Positions 44,701 to 55,470 are shown, counted from the stretch's first letter. The stretch is DNA of 64,000 bases from Adineta ricciae (GCA_905250025.1 CAJNOJ010000154.1:1-64000), one strand, 5' to 3'. A program made the numbers and translations. Notes: generated by a model from the letters alone, not told the origin.

Positions 44701-47700
44701 CTATTCGAAGCTGAATGCATATATCAAGATTGTAAAGCTCTTACTCCTCTTTTGATTGAGTACTTGACTGATATTAATAGTGAGCAACTCGTGAGATTGA
44801 AGCGTCTCCAAAATCAATGTCAAAAGTTACTTTCGACAATATTGCCTGATGATGGTTCAGTGAATGCCGTAAATGTAATCATTGCCGTGCTCTGCCTTTC
44901 AGGTATCGAACACTTCTTAATCCACCCTAATCTTGTCAAAATCAAAGCCTTCTCGATGGCATTGTCGAAATTGAAATACATTTTATCTACATTACAAGAT
45001 TTCTATTCAAACACATCTTTTGAATTTGACGCGGAACGAATAATAAGTGACACGTTGAAACTAACCGATCCAAATGTATCAAATAGAGATAAACGTATGT
45101 CGCCGGAAGACTTCCTTTTACTTACAAATGCTGTTATGAAAGCAACAGCTCGTCTGTCTACCAATGGTATTTCTTCTTCAGTCGAGGACAATCCTTATGA
45201 CAATACTCAAGAAGGAGAACATGCCTTTGTTTTTACACTGCCAAATGAGCTAAGAAGTAAAGAAGTCGTTGAAAATCTTCTTTCGTATGATACAACGCTT
45301 TCTTCTGGTCGAAAAGCTTGTTCCGTTCTGCCATATTTTGTTAGTCTTTTCTGGACATTAAACAACGAAGACGTTCCTCTTTCTAACCGAACAGAGAGCG
45401 TACGGAGACATGAATTAACATTTCTTCACGATCGTTTTGGCAAAGATTTTATGTATGCATTAACATTTGTACCAAAGCATATCAGGTCCTTATTCGTTTA
45501 TCTTTTACAACGGCATGAGATTGTAATACAAGACAGAGAAGTTTCTTCAACTAATTTACCATTTCAATATGTTCTAATTGAATGCCTCATGAAATTAGTG
45601 AATGATACTGACGATACGCTACTGAAACAACTGTGCACCTTGCTTCCATTGCTTCGTGTCTATAAGCTAGACAACTTTGGCTTTAGCATTATAAAAGCAT
45701 ATTGTTCATCACATCGTGTGCAACACTTCGAGTACATACGACAGAGACCACTGGACGAAAATACTTATCGGTATAAAGATGGATTGAGTTTAGTTCCAGA
45801 AGTTCCTAAAGATTATCCGGAGGTAGACGGAGACGAAGTCTTTATCAAAAATTTGCAAAATGAGCGCGCTCGACTTCAATCTGCACTGCAAAAACTTCGA
45901 AGATCTTCCCAAGATACACAAGCCAGTATCCATTTGTACTCTGCGTGTGTATCTTTAGCGTATATGTCTTCGTGTTCCCAGTTGATCGAACCGACAATCT
46001 TGCTTACTGAAGCCATAAATGCTGCAAATTCAATAGAGCTTCCACTTCTAAAACTTGATGCACTCAGCGTTATTTTCATGAATCTTCATGTACAAGTAGA
46101 TTCTAACCTAATGGCAAGCCATCGATCATTAATTCATCAACAAGCAAAACTACTGAATGAAATAACTTCAAAGTTATCCATACCAGTACATACCGCCATT
46201 CTCTTACGATGTCATACAGTTTTCATACAAGCTTCCGAATTTGAACTATCTGTCAGAGACTTACTCAATAAGATCACGGCTACGACAAACGGCAAAGTCT
46301 ATTCGAGTCAGGAGGCCGTCTACGAAGCATTACTGAAAATATCATATTCAAATGAACTTATTCATTCGTACCTAGCCGATTTGTATTCGAAGAACGAGAA
46401 TGTCTTAAAGCATGAACCACAAACATTGTTTCACACACGATCGTCTATACTTTTTCGTTATTTTACACGTTCTTCGATATACAGCAAAACTCCGACAGTA
46501 AACACTCTTTTATCTGCTATGTTTTTAACCGAATTAGTCAGTGATTGTCACCGTCTGTTTGCCTGGCATAACTTGATTTTCGACGCTAATTATTACAACT
46601 TACCTCGACCAAATAGGCCGAACAAACCGAATTTTGAGAATAATGGCACTCTGATGCACTTTCAAGCCCTAGCAATCGATCAGTACCTTAGTGACTGCAT
46701 TAAGAAGAAAAGTATTTCAATGGAAATGATTCAAAACCTCGATAGATTTTTGCATTCCGTTAGTACTGTTGAATCAACTGCTTGGGAAATCGTCAATCAT
46801 TGGCTAATATTCGAGAATCATCAACAGCTCAATGTAATCGCCGTACATGCGGCATTGTTGAGTCTCGAAGCATATCTATGGAATGAAAAAGCAACTGTTA
46901 TTGCATGCAATCAACTATGTAGTCGTCAAGATCGATTTCGACAACGAGCAGAAGTTCTTTTTAGACGCGACAGCGCGTCAAACACTAGTGATTTGGGTCT
47001 GAACAGTCTTCTCGCTCTTCTCGATCGTTATATATGGTGTTGTCATAATTCAACATACGCCGAATCGACAATATTTACAATGCTATATCACACATCGATC
47101 AACAGAGAACATCACTTACATATTGTCCTTCTACTCGAACAATATCGTATAATCCGAATGAATTCGAACGATATCAATATCGACGATCAAGATTTGTACG
47201 GAGCGGTAAAAATTGCAACAGCAAACAATTATTTTAATGTTTCATTCTGCTTAGCTCTTTATCAGCTATCAAGTTCTCTGCACAGTCATATGAGTGACAT
47301 AATACGGTCAAAATTTTCAATTGTAACTAATCATAGTTCACTGAAGAAATATATCTCAAAAACGGATTATGAATTGTTTGTGGTTAATGTACTTATCTCC
47401 ATTGGTATATGTTTATATCACAATAGAAACTATGCAGCTACCGTCACTGAGGCTATCATTGAAATGATGGGTAAAACAACTTCGAGCAGAATTCAACGAG
47501 CAGCGATTTATGCGATTGGTTCGACTAAAGACGGCACAGAATTTCTTTGGGGTATTCTTCAATCTTTCGCAGATTCTAGTAATAAGAATACGAAAATGTA
47601 TTCTGAAGATGTTATATGCACGTTGATTCAAACATGTTGTTATCGTCTGTCACGTGACAATAGCTTTGAAGACGAAGAGAATATAAAAGTTTTTCTTCAA

Positions 47701-48705
47701 CTTCTTAAGCACCAATCGCCGAACATCGCTAAAGCTACACGTGAAGGAATGGGAAGGGCTATCAATAGTTCTGAACGTCTTTTGGAACTGTTTCAGTACG
47801 ATAAACTTCAATGCTATGAAGCGTTGATTGCTTCCACTGCTCATATGTACTTTGGCCAAAAATCAACCGACGTGAGAGCAACAGCAGATCTTATTCTAAA
47901 GCATCCAGATTTACTTTCAATATTCATTGCTGAATTGTATGAAAGCATTCGTTATCTGCTAAAGGAAGGATCTCGACATTCTTTTCCGAAGTATACATAT
48001 GAGTACGAACATCCTCATTACTTATCCGTGTCTTCTGTTCTGATCGATAAAATGCCATCCGCTTTTTGTAGTTTTATCGGTGAATGTGGCTACGGTGAAG
48101 AATTGAAACGCGCTATATATTGTGCAAGTAAGGTACGGCGCAATGCACGTCGAATAACATATCTTGTTCTTCTCTCGATATTCGGCGAGTTCACTTCTGA
48201 GCTATGTGAAATGGCTGTGGAAGTTCTTATCGATGATCCGTATAAAAGTAACAAATGTTACGAATGTTTATGGCGCATACATAGAATCAAGGATGAAAAA
48301 GCGATTGATAAGTTATTTAAGTATTTCAAATCACCTTCGATGAATGTACGCTATGCAGCATTGAAAGTGTTACTTCATCTAACAAGCCTGGGCCTCATTC
48401 ATATTGCCGAAACTCAAGATATCTTGGTGAAAACGATGAATGATCCCGAGTCGAATGAGAATCTTTGGTTGGCAGAAAATAATCAGTACTCGAAATATGT
48501 GCGTTCTTATGAGAATGTTGGTAAATTAAAACAAGTCGTTTACAATTCACTCGCTATGCATCTTCTGGATCTGCGTCGTGGAGGCGTAGCGTTCGATTTT
48601 AATAACAATTTAACTGACGAAGAACGGGCTTTTCAAGCCTCCGAGCTAAACGCAAGTCTGACGATTGGCCTATTCAAAAAGAACGGTTATTGGGATTATG
48701 ACTAA
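41713..48705 (+). CDS. NACHT STAND ATPase with long alpha-helical (HEAT-like) C-terminus, copy B
   Basis: One uninterrupted exon of 2330 codons. Residues 1-300: helical N-terminal region with no recognised effector domain. NACHT domain: Walker A GHPGSGKST (314-322), Walker B VVIIDGLDE (412-420, with the extra acidic DxxDE pattern), ITSRIVGYH sensor-like segment, and the FLHRTLQEYFAGLNF motif that closes NACHT modules. An acidic low-complexity stretch lies near 44345-44445. Residues about 900-2330 are helical repeats resembling HEAT/ARM, likely the ligand-sensing part, including a module at about 2056-2240 shared with the next gene. STAND proteins switch by nucleotide-driven oligomerisation, often in immunity; here that is inference. 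The lack of introns contrasts with its neighbours. Confidence 0.85.
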   Translation: MDSESVQKVVEELFAFSILIADTEEWDFISARLATIIHLLTASTHNIDAYTLSDTLENLIEYANVLRSCNEKKKQSEDMMTIDVSRSLFTQQQIRSTLLSMVSRLSMIEFILTNDHNRKNRALIATFHELQILRQMMHQREKSLRTHIVDHGATTNSSMDVTSLHKKHFNVIMPYLKQCSSFYGTISITALEADIVVETARNFYKASATDLNKLKANWRSFDIPLSECFIDLQTEKTTSFERNAARQLLTGNRFAAFFSSVTEHKQKKIWMNRLLDTPYMLSIVNSDRYAIKDEYHSSDIIQVLRENRWVVALGHPGSGKSTLSQWVALQSAQGIMNKKETTDFGPARIPILIRIAEFAEALRENDTLSLFDHIGHHTWFGKYFRSEESTSTSALSQLAAALQDYVRQGQAVVIIDGLDEISVSDQRAKILHCLETFIHTHIRAPSLRSVMDDPNFVRHIDKPAETGGNQILITSRIVGYHAAPLTGQFSHYIIQPLSSKLMQAFVDYWFYHIHANIRSILVSSNAEILLDDSVWQDHAEPLKTQLEDRNSELRELASNPFLMSLICHIAFESNDAALPTKRVQLYERAINSILSTWNGHGLNINESKLLWILGDVAEDIHKNSPSGLISEEILLRRCASSIQSYENIKRPTDDDSERFKNEAMRFVEIVRNDVGILVCRSQSMYGFLHRTLQEYFAGLNFVDKRKLKKENQSMAFSATQAIARSLCEHISDIRFRVPLILAFSMLSERDDFEAYCEAFFAEAARELDSFLPLGTLFFVLCDRDFVNYPSNGIMFKALDKILVAAGRDNWYSTSEALFSTFQDSIQTLPKSCMSEWVHHVLLSESRQSFVSTTALCNLISDQLYSDKIYKHDNVPGVECDNDDDEKEDENDDDNDFSSSEAYDDDLIDTHKYEWLDKTVCDNLYLKLDFHQAQNDFSLDRLFVHMSFINRQLLPTPHNSLKTFFTTGSCTQSDIHPTVLALIIALYGGLAKSRNVILFEAECIYQDCKALTPLLIEYLTDINSEQLVRLKRLQNQCQKLLSTILPDDGSVNAVNVIIAVLCLSGIEHFLIHPNLVKIKAFSMALSKLKYILSTLQDFYSNTSFEFDAERIISDTLKLTDPNVSNRDKRMSPEDFLLLTNAVMKATARLSTNGISSSVEDNPYDNTQEGEHAFVFTLPNELRSKEVVENLLSYDTTLSSGRKACSVLPYFVSLFWTLNNEDVPLSNRTESVRRHELTFLHDRFGKDFMYALTFVPKHIRSLFVYLLQRHEIVIQDREVSSTNLPFQYVLIECLMKLVNDTDDTLLKQLCTLLPLLRVYKLDNFGFSIIKAYCSSHRVQHFEYIRQRPLDENTYRYKDGLSLVPEVPKDYPEVDGDEVFIKNLQNERARLQSALQKLRRSSQDTQASIHLYSACVSLAYMSSCSQLIEPTILLTEAINAANSIELPLLKLDALSVIFMNLHVQVDSNLMASHRSLIHQQAKLLNEITSKLSIPVHTAILLRCHTVFIQASEFELSVRDLLNKITATTNGKVYSSQEAVYEALLKISYSNELIHSYLADLYSKNENVLKHEPQTLFHTRSSILFRYFTRSSIYSKTPTVNTLLSAMFLTELVSDCHRLFAWHNLIFDANYYNLPRPNRPNKPNFENNGTLMHFQALAIDQYLSDCIKKKSISMEMIQNLDRFLHSVSTVESTAWEIVNHWLIFENHQQLNVIAVHAALLSLEAYLWNEKATVIACNQLCSRQDRFRQRAEVLFRRDSASNTSDLGLNSLLALLDRYIWCCHNSTYAESTIFTMLYHTSINREHHLHIVLLLEQYRIIRMNSNDINIDDQDLYGAVKIATANNYFNVSFCLALYQLSSSLHSHMSDIIRSKFSIVTNHSSLKKYISKTDYELFVVNVLISIGICLYHNRNYAATVTEAIIEMMGKTTSSRIQRAAIYAIGSTKDGTEFLWGILQSFADSSNKNTKMYSEDVICTLIQTCCYRLSRDNSFEDEENIKVFLQLLKHQSPNIAKATREGMGRAINSSERLLELFQYDKLQCYEALIASTAHMYFGQKSTDVRATADLILKHPDLLSIFIAELYESIRYLLKEGSRHSFPKYTYEYEHPHYLSVSSVLIDKMPSAFCSFIGECGYGEELKRAIYCASKVRRNARRITYLVLLSIFGEFTSELCEMAVEVLIDDPYKSNKCYECLWRIHRIKDEKAIDKLFKYFKSPSMNVRYAALKVLLHLTSLGLIHIAETQDILVKTMNDPESNENLWLAENNQYSKYVRSYENVGKLKQVVYNSLAMHLLDLRRGGVAFDFNNNLTDEERAFQASELNASLTIGLFKKNGYWDYD
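42215..47895. repeat. Homologous block 3, copy B (partner 58149-63829)
   Basis: Matches 58149-63829 with a constant offset of 15934 and no net indel over about 5.7 kb. Entirely inside the NACHT gene. Confidence 0.88.
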
Positions 48706-49247
48706 ACTTTTACTTATGTGAACTTTATTTCACCGTGAAACTGTTTTTATCGGATGAACAGGAAGAAATTACATTTTTAAAACTACCGATATTGTATTAC
48801 TATGATCTAAATTAATCTTCATCAGTAATGTTTACTTAGCGTGTCGGGGCGAGCGTTTGAGAGTCCCAATTAGATTTATATCATTTACTTCGACTGAATA
48901 AACAAGATTTTCTAGAATTTGAGACTGCCTTACAATAATTCCAATTAAATTGATGCGGAGAAGAAAGTAGTTTCCTATACAGATTATAGAATCTTGTCCT
49001 TACCATCTTAAAGGAATGTATATCTATTAAGAGGGAAAACGTTCACACTAATTAGCTATACAAACACCGTCATATTTCAATATATAGATAAACTTTCACC
49101 GTTGTCCCTTGTGTACAAGCTACGTTGCTGAAACAATAGAGATTAAATTAGCTAAATCTGCATTGGAATTCCACAATTATATTCTCCCCTTTATTTTTGA
49201 CTGTTGTAGATATTTTAGTAAACTTGAACTTGAACGTCAATAATCTG
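48706..49247. other. Intergenic, no gene recognised
   Basis: Spacer between the NACHT and PBZ-like genes. A TTGTAG acceptor-like site near 49209 precedes the next gene and could be a splice or trans-splice acceptor. Confidence 0.45.
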
Positions 49248-52200
49248 ATGTACCACAATTGTGAGACAAACTATCAATCAGATCGACAGCACTCGCATGT
49301 TTGCAGATACGGTGGCTTCTGTTTCAAATTTCATGATCAAGAGCATGTAAGAACTGAAAGTCATCCGTTTTTAACACCGTGCCCTTTAACTCCATATCAA
49401 TGTGAACTTCATAATCAATTTTTACAGCGGAATGATTCACAAGCACCTGATAGCACCGTCGAATCCCATTGTGATCAATTTTCACATGTTTGTCCATGGG
49501 GAATGCAATGTAATGATCGGACAAACACACATCAACAAACGTCAATTCATATATTCCGAAGAATCTGTCCATATTTTAATCGTTGTCCGCTACTCACTAA
49601 TGAAGCACATCTCAATACTTTCACACACATTGGCGTACGAGACGTTCGTTTGATATGTCCATCGAACGGTATTGCATGTCCGGAGCGAACGAATCCAAAA
49701 CACACGATCTTATATCGACATAACGCGAATAATGATTACCTAGGTGTTGTTCTCTATTCAGGATTGAACGACCAGATTAACTTCTGTCGAAATCAAGAGG
49801 AACTACTCAAAACTGTAAATAAATACATTAGATCTAACCGATGGAGCAAAGGTTATATTACAGCTGATATTATCAACTGGATTCGTGTTCTCCAACCAAT
49901 ACATCGGTGTGGACAAGATGTTTTCGAATCTATTCTTTCACACGGTCATGTGATGAGTCATCATCAGATGACATTATTGAGATACAGCCATTTCATATCT
50001 CACATTACTCAACAGCATCCTGAGGTTCGAAGAATAACTCGACATCGAAGGAATTCGTCAACAGAAGTGCATATATGTGACTTTATTAGAGAACTTGTTG
50101 ACATCGGATTGAATCGACGAGAAATAAAGCTTAGTGCACAAGCGTTCGTTTTGGTAGAAGAAAAACTCGACACAGAATCATCATTAGAAGATTACGTCTT
50201 AAATGATTTACTTATTCCAGACAGTCGATTGCATGATCTTATGCAAAAATCGTCTCTTACTCCCAATGAAATTCGAGTAATTTGCCAATACATACATGGC
50301 ATCATTCAGACTTCTGCTCAATTGGATGTTAATCCAACAGGAATCGGTTATTCGGTTGATAATTCGTTAAATACAGATAAACAAATATTTACAGTTGTAG
50401 GACCACATCTTGGTCACTATTACGGAGATATTCTTCTCGTGTTTAAGCGAGAAATCATGCTTCATCCTGATTCACATATGTCCATTCAAGCGGCAACTAC
50501 GTTTGGTCCGAGTATGAATGCATATCGATTCCGACCATGGTTAATCGATCCCAAAACGCCAGCAAATCGTATTCAACAATACCATAACACAAAACTACAT
50601 TGTTCTATTCCAGGTTATGAACGTACAGCAGCAACAGAATTGATTGCTTTGACCGGCTTGAGAAAAAGAACGATGAATATTGATCTTAACTCAATCAAGA
50701 ACCATTGGATGAAGATCGATTCACACGAAATTTTCGAAGGAAATCTACCGCAACTGATTCCTTTAGATTATATCGATCATATTTATATGCCTAGAAATGT
50801 ATTTCAGTCTTTGTCATCAAGAGCGCAATCTGCTGCTCAAAAAATGTTTGGAAAATCATTAACAATAACCGATCATCTCGTCGATTTAGACTATGATCTA
50901 CGCGGACTAGATACTGAACTGGATGTTACACGCATACCTTATCAAGAATATGTGATCAATGAAATAAATTCAACATTAAATCGTATGGTGGATGAAGCAT
51001 CTTTCTTACAAGGCACAATGATAACTTTACCACCCAGTCACTTCAAAGGATATGTCATGTTACCCATCACGATTTCTCAATCGTTTTACAATTATCATCG
51101 CACTAATAAGAAGAATGTTGAAGATGATAATAAGCAAACTTCCATTTGGATTTATTGGGAAGCTATGCACGGTGATATGATGGTAACTATATCAAATTCA
51201 CCGATCATTGCTGGTCGTCGTCAAGAATACATCCGATGTCTGACTTGTTATGTTGCTGTAATGCCATCAAACGATTCAGACAACTCTCAGAAATCGTTCA
51301 CGTACTTGACGGCCGGTTCTTTAATCGATCATCAAGAGGTTATAGACGAAAATCGATTCAACGCAAGTTCAAATACATTTCATTATGGTTGTAATGCAAA
51401 CGATTATGTTGGCTACTGCCTGAAAATCAATCGACAGACAGGAGATGTGACTTTATCATATGCAGGTTCGAATAAAGTTTATAATCGTGAAATAATCAAA
51501 TGTCAACTTGGTAGTCAGCTGAATTTATCGAAACTTGAGTATGTTCATATTAGTGCTGGAAGACAAACTGTACCTGTTAGAAATATGATTATTCGGCATG
51601 AACCATTACACGAATGGTACCAATACTACGATGCTGTGAATTCGATTCAGTCTGTAAGCTATCCGACTGTTGAGCAGTCATCACACTGGATTTCTACGAC
51701 GCTTGATCTCGTTATTCATCATCCACAGTTAATTTCTGTATTAATCTCTATGTTTTACGAAAGTATTCAGTTTTTATGCGATGAAAATTATCGTATCGAT
51801 TCTGATACATATGTACGGAATTCAGTGAGTCGTTATGATCTATTGATTGTAGCTAAAATCGCAGAACGTATGACAACATATTTTTGTGAATGTGTCAACG
51901 AATGTGAATACAAACGTGAATTTAAGTATGCTCTCTATCGTATGAGCAAACTTGAAGACTCAGATGGTCGTATTGCATGCATTACTATTTTATGTGCATT
52001 TGGCGAATTAACTGTTCAACTAATTGAAATATTAGTTGAATATACTCTCAATGATTCTTGTTCAGAAGAAGTCAGCTACAGCTATTTGAGTATGATTCGT
52101 ACAGTTGAAACAGATGGACCACTGGAAAGGATACTGTACTATCTTAAATCTAGTTCAACGGATATTCGCGATGCAGCATCGAATCTACTGACTCATTTGA

Positions 52201-52325
52201 CTCGGACATCCGTCATTCAGATGGATACTGTAGGTGTTGAAATAGCTCAAATAATCAATAATTGCGTAACAAGTAAACAGAGTCATATTAATTCGAAAAA
52301 AAACGGACAACCGTCCCAAGGTTGA
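49248..52325 (+). CDS. Protein with four PBZ-like zinc fingers and a NACHT-gene-like C-terminal module
   Basis: Single exon, 1025 aa from the first ATG at 49248; the open frame extends upstream only through a TTG. Four N-terminal C2H2 clusters have spacing C-x5/6-C-x6/7-H-x5-H: C19/C25/H33/H39, C82/C88/H95/H101, C107/C113/H121/H127 and C137/C144/H152/H158. The second fits the PBZ consensus (poly-ADP-ribose-binding zinc finger) best. The centre (about 370-800) is typical of large bdelloid proteins, with GPHLGHYYGDILLVFKRE, but has no domain I can name. Residues about 815-1003 resemble the C-terminal helical module of the adjacent NACHT protein. Possible ADP-ribose reader; PBZ assignment is by spacing only. 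Confidence 0.7.
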   Translation: MYHNCETNYQSDRQHSHVCRYGGFCFKFHDQEHVRTESHPFLTPCPLTPYQCELHNQFLQRNDSQAPDSTVESHCDQFSHVCPWGMQCNDRTNTHQQTSIHIFRRICPYFNRCPLLTNEAHLNTFTHIGVRDVRLICPSNGIACPERTNPKHTILYRHNANNDYLGVVLYSGLNDQINFCRNQEELLKTVNKYIRSNRWSKGYITADIINWIRVLQPIHRCGQDVFESILSHGHVMSHHQMTLLRYSHFISHITQQHPEVRRITRHRRNSSTEVHICDFIRELVDIGLNRREIKLSAQAFVLVEEKLDTESSLEDYVLNDLLIPDSRLHDLMQKSSLTPNEIRVICQYIHGIIQTSAQLDVNPTGIGYSVDNSLNTDKQIFTVVGPHLGHYYGDILLVFKREIMLHPDSHMSIQAATTFGPSMNAYRFRPWLIDPKTPANRIQQYHNTKLHCSIPGYERTAATELIALTGLRKRTMNIDLNSIKNHWMKIDSHEIFEGNLPQLIPLDYIDHIYMPRNVFQSLSSRAQSAAQKMFGKSLTITDHLVDLDYDLRGLDTELDVTRIPYQEYVINEINSTLNRMVDEASFLQGTMITLPPSHFKGYVMLPITISQSFYNYHRTNKKNVEDDNKQTSIWIYWEAMHGDMMVTISNSPIIAGRRQEYIRCLTCYVAVMPSNDSDNSQKSFTYLTAGSLIDHQEVIDENRFNASSNTFHYGCNANDYVGYCLKINRQTGDVTLSYAGSNKVYNREIIKCQLGSQLNLSKLEYVHISAGRQTVPVRNMIIRHEPLHEWYQYYDAVNSIQSVSYPTVEQSSHWISTTLDLVIHHPQLISVLISMFYESIQFLCDENYRIDSDTYVRNSVSRYDLLIVAKIAERMTTYFCECVNECEYKREFKYALYRMSKLEDSDGRIACITILCAFGELTVQLIEILVEYTLNDSCSEEVSYSYLSMIRTVETDGPLERILYYLKSSSTDIRDAASNLLTHLTRTSVIQMDTVGVEIAQIINNCVTSKQSHINSKKNGQPSQG

Positions 52326-52730
52326 TGTGTGAATGCTATAGCGGGATGTGTATAACCCTGGCAGATTCTGGTTAACTTGTCCCGTCTGAATAAATTTGTT
52401 AATATTCAAAATAAAGAAAGATAATGAAAATAGAACTGAGATCCAATTGTTTTAATAAGAAAGCTGCTAGCAATTGACAATAAATTGATCTCTATTGGTG
52501 AAAAATAATTCTTTTATCATAGATTTCCAGTTACGATCTTATTTGCTATTCCATTGAAAAGACTCTAGTATATATGCACAAAAAAGCTAACAAGTTGAGA
52601 ATCACTAGTAAGATTTGGAAAAACAGAATCAATTTGACAACCTTTGATTGCTCATATATGTAAATATAAAGATTCAAATACAAGATATGAAATGATTTAT
52701 TTATTAGAGGATAATCTCACAAAATCTTTC
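52326..52730. other. Intergenic between convergent genes
   Basis: 3' flanks of the PBZ-like gene and the FAD monooxygenase gene; AATAAA motifs in both orientations, no gene. Confidence 0.5.
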
Positions 52731-54558
52731 TTATTGATAGATGTAAAAGTCAGCCCATGGAGTTGCAAATCGATGTGAAGGTGTCGGTGGATATGAAACG
52801 TTTTGTTGATAATACTGATATCCATTCTGAAAAGGTACATTCGCGTGATTGATTTCGGGTAAGATTTGCATGTTGGACACTGGTATTTCAGCGATTATTT
52901 TCGATGGTTTACGATGCGAATGTACTTTCTTTGTTGTACTACTTCTTCTTGACGAATTAAGTGAACCTGGTTCACCATTGATGTTTTTCAATGGTTCTGA
53001 ATCGCTGACCGATGTTTGTGTTTGAGTTTTCGTTGTCAATTTCGGTAGAGACGAATAATCTTTTGTATCGAATGGAAACGTATCTTCAATGAGTATTTCT
53101 ACATCACTCAGCTCACGTGGTACAGCTGGATTGGCTAGACATAATTGAGCAATAGCAAGCGGTGATAATCTTTTCGCTACAGCTTCTAATTCGTCATCAG
53201 TGACCGGTCGATTTCGATGTGGCCAATCGGGGAGTTGTTCGAGAGCATCACGAGTCTTTTTCAACTTTTCCACTAACTTCTTTGTGTATCCCGCATGAGA
53301 TTCGGTTAAATGAATGTGAAAGTAAGATTTTATCACGCAATCATCGATCGGAATGATTAAAACATCCAGCGAACGGCCTTGAAGTTCACGTGCACGAAGA
53401 CGTGCCATAAAACCTTCATAATCCAAGAATTTTAGAAACGGACAACGTAAACGGAGAACATTTTCGCCTGATGAACTTTTCGATATGCACGATTGATAGA
53501 TATTTCGAGCTAAACCGATGGCACCCTTCATTCCTGTGTTCATCCCACGTCCAGACCAGAAATGAACATCCATAGCCGCATCACCCATCAAGCAAACTAA
53601 GGCAGTTTTCGATGTCTTATTCTCACTTTCATCTGATAAATGAATTTCTCGAACAACGACTGATGTATAACAAACATTGATTCGAATCGGAGCGAGATTC
53701 GTTACAAATTTCGGTGCAATTTTAAAATATTCAAGGCCTTGTCGGATGATCGTCCACAACGGTGTAGTTGGCATATCGTCATATTCAGGTAATTTCCATG
53801 GTTTATTTTCAGTTTTACATTTTTCGATATATTCATTTAATTCTTTAAATTCGCTTTCAATTAAACGAATGTTCAAATAACCACTACGGCTGAAGGACGA
53901 ATTGACCAAAAACCGAGTTTGAGAGGTTGTTAGGATACAGTTTAATGCTTGATGTAAGCCCTCTTCGCTTTCGGGAATGTTAAATGCGACACCACAGGCA
54001 TTTTCAGTACCTTCACTAATCATCGGAATGTTCGAATATTTCCGAACAAAAGACTCCAGGCCATCCGCGCCAACTAAGATATCGAACGATCCTAAACAAA
54101 TTCAAATTGAGGAAATGTTCTTGTTTTTTCCGCGAAACAAAATTACCTTTACAAATACAATCAAACTCTTTCGACAATCGTTCGGGAACTAATTGAATTT
54201 GACCAGTTTCGACAAACGGCTGAACTAATTCAAACAGTCGATCTTCTACCTCACGGATAGGAATATTTCGTGATTTCGGCCATACACGTTCATCAATGTT
54301 CTTAAAAAGACCTTTGCGAACATATTTCGGTAATTGGTCAATCACATGATCTTGTAGCGACACAACTTGATCTCGACGACGATTGCCTTGCTCTTTATCT
54401 CGCCATCGTACTTTGCCATTTTCATCCATGAACCAACGGCCTTCATAGATTGTTATTTTCACCTTATTCCCCATCATCATAGCTAGATTTAGCGAAAATG
54501 TAAGACCAACTGGTCCACCACCAGATACAATAACAATTAGCGGAGGTGTTTCGGACAT
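52731..54558 (-). CDS. FAD-dependent aromatic-hydroxylase-type monooxygenase
   Basis: Two exons, 54558-54147 and 54091-52731, with a 55-nt GTAATT...TTTAG intron, 590 aa. The N-terminus has the dinucleotide-binding VIVSGGGPVGLTFSLNLA (GxGxxG type) with an acidic residue ending strand 2 (ITIYEG). FDILVGADGLES is the DG motif and VCLMGDAAMDVHFWSGRGMN contains the GD motif that binds the FAD ribityl chain, all in the expected order. Family members hydroxylate aromatic or other substrates using NAD(P)H and O2; the substrate is not predictable. The last 120 residues are Ser/Pro/Gln-rich and look disordered, an unusual tail for the family. No clear targeting signal. Convergent with the PBZ-like gene. 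Confidence 0.8.
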
Positions 54559-55470
54559 TATAATATTCTAAAAATAAAGATTAGAAATGAGAAAAGCATT
54601 CGTACCTATTCACATACAGCTGATAGTTCTGTTTTCTCCTTCAATAAGGATAAAGTACAATTTTTTGTTTATATTTATACGGACTTGGTGTGGATTCGTA
54701 TACCGTACAATCAGATAAAGAATAAGAAAGAGAAAAAACACGCACACGTGGTTTATCTTCGTTTTCTTTGCACAATATCGACTTGCGGTGAAAATACGAC
54801 GAGGGAGAAAAACAAGTGCATCCGGTTTATTTTATTCATAGAGTCTGGATTAAAGACTTAAAAAAAGAACAAACAGCGAATTCCTATAAAAACTGGAAGG
54901 ATGAAATTTCTCTCATATATTCGTCTGTACGTATGATATCGTTCAATTGAATATTCATCGAAATCGTCTGTGACTGTTCTTCGTATGATGATACTATTTT
55001 GATTCTTTTAATTAGAAGAAAGAAGAAAGGACGTCAACCGTCGCTGTTCTGTCCAAAATCACAAGCTAATTTCGTTTAGACTCATGTACAAGACGTGCAC
55101 GAGTGAGCACATCGTACGTATAAAAAATGATCAACAAGTAATTTAACGAGATTAAAACCAGTCGATTTCACATTATGTTTACTATGGGATTGAATTCGAC
55201 GAATATTTTGCTCAACGGCGGAAGGGAATTTCATATAGCGAATAACGAAAGTCATGATGGCTTGTGTTTGTCTATTGATCAGCCGATTAGATCAGGAATA
55301 TCTTCAATTCTTTAGGTTATCTAAGAAATAGAACCATCTGAGTTTTTTCTGAAACAGGAGATTTGTCAATTAAGTACGTATCTGCCGGAGTGTATGACCA
55401 ACATATAACATTAAAACAACTGTGTTTTTTCTCATTCTATCGCTTGACTGTAAGGAACGACGTCCGGACT
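54559..55470. other. Intergenic, no gene recognised
   Basis: About 900 bases between the divergent FAD monooxygenase start and the receptor pseudogene. No element beyond generic AT-rich sequence can be supported. Confidence 0.45.
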
